This document shows positions 6,091-6,453 of a stretch of DNA of 6,453 nucleotides, piece after piece. The notes beneath the pieces are model-generated. The model saw only the letters and a list, made by a program, of their open reading frames with translations, ran no database searches and had not been told where the DNA came from. This DNA is from an uncultured Brevundimonas sp. (GTDB lineage Bacteria > Pseudomonadota > Alphaproteobacteria > Caulobacterales > Caulobacteraceae), in contig CAMLNT010000139.1 of NCBI GenBank assembly GCA_946481425.1, positions 1 through 6,453 of the forward strand, read 5' to 3'. Position 1 is the first letter of the stretch. Each line of letters opens with the position of its first letter. The translations under genes were made by a program, and so were the position numbers.

Positions 6091-6453
6091 TCAGGCGACG
6101 CAGCGTGCGTCGCCGGCGGCCTTGATCCGGGCCTCTGCGATCGCATCCGCGACCTCGTGCGTCGGGCGGCCTTCGACCTCCGAGCGCTCGAACACCTCGC
6201 CCAGCGTCTCCATCAGACGGACCAGCTTGGTCTCGACCCACGCCGGGTCATAGGTTCCGCCGGTCTGACGCGCCTTGAGCTCCGACGCGACATTGATGAT
6301 GCCGCCGCCGTTGACGACGTAGTCCGGCGCATAAAGCACGCCCGCCGCCGCCAGGCGCTCGCCGATGTCCGGCGTCTTCAGCTGGTTGTTGGCCGCCCCG
6401 ACCACCGCCTTCACCTTCAGGCGCGGCAGGGTCTCGGGGTTCAGCGTCGCGCC
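6091..6453 (-). CDS. Glu/Leu/Phe/Val-type amino acid dehydrogenase, C-terminal third (runs off the right edge)
   Basis: The last 120 codons of an NAD(P)-dependent amino acid dehydrogenase, which reversibly converts an L-amino acid to its 2-oxo acid and ammonia. The reading frame is open to the window edge, beginning GATLNPETLPRLK, so the real start is outside. The dinucleotide-binding domain features of this family are clear: VVGAANNQL, GVLYAPDYVVNGGGIINVA, and a helical C-terminus (LMETLGEVFERSEVEGRPTHEVADAIAEARI). The pattern most resembles leucine/phenylalanine/valine dehydrogenases of about 350 residues. The catalytic lysines and substrate pocket lie outside the window, so specificity cannot be decided. 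It lies upstream of fliF on the same strand, 112 bp away, with no visible terminator. The GTG at 6414 is an internal Val, not the start. Confidence 0.9.
   Translation of the reverse strand, partial: GATLNPETLPRLKVKAVVGAANNQLKTPDIGERLAAAGVLYAPDYVVNGGGIINVASELKARQTGGTYDPAWVETKLVRLMETLGEVFERSEVEGRPTHEVADAIAEARIKAAGDARCVA

Noticed and set aside
6041..6253. A 70-codon plus-strand open frame over the fliF leader and the dehydrogenase end
   Set aside because: Most of it is antisense to a conserved dehydrogenase C-terminus, and it shows no family motif of its own.

Overview
This window holds the fliF flagellar operon of an alphaproteobacterium that is very probably in Caulobacterales (Caulobacter, Brevundimonas, Phenylobacterium or a relative). 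The evidence is the minus-strand gene order fliF-fliG-fliH(flbE)-fliN-flbD, the presence of the Caulobacter-type sigma-54 activator FlbD with a degenerate receiver domain, high GC content, and a CtrA-like box and a GANTC (CcrM-type) site in the fliF leader. The genus assignment is inferred from gene content and order only.

Every gene lies on the minus strand, so transcription runs from right to left. At the right edge (6091-6453) is the C-terminal third of a Glu/Leu/Phe/Val-type amino acid dehydrogenase, unrelated to motility. A 112-bp leader (5979-6090) follows. It holds a candidate CtrA box, a short palindrome where a core promoter would lie, and a possible hairpin over the fliF ribosome binding site. 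Then come fliF (MS ring), fliG (rotor/torque), fliH/flbE (export ATPase regulator), fliN (C ring) and flbD (regulator of later flagellar genes). The last gene, 25-888, encodes a class A serine beta-lactamase with a probable Tat/lipoprotein signal.

The first four proteins build the MS ring, the C ring and the cytoplasmic export platform, and FlbD couples that stage to later gene expression. Four of the five gene junctions are the same 1-nt stop/start overlap, TGATG; the exception, fliN-flbD, has a 30-nt gap and its own Shine-Dalgarno. The beta-lactamase start uses this same overlap with the flbD stop and has no visible Shine-Dalgarno. It therefore looks like a translationally coupled last gene of the flagellar operon, which is the most unusual feature of the window. 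Its reading frame stops about 14 residues earlier than the class A family normally does, and the frame 1 nt back stays open to the window edge, so its C-terminus needs checking.

There is no RNA gene, CRISPR array, insertion sequence or convincing terminator. Coding density is close to complete. The only non-coding stretches are the fliF leader, the 30-nt fliN-flbD gap and the last 24 nt at the left edge.
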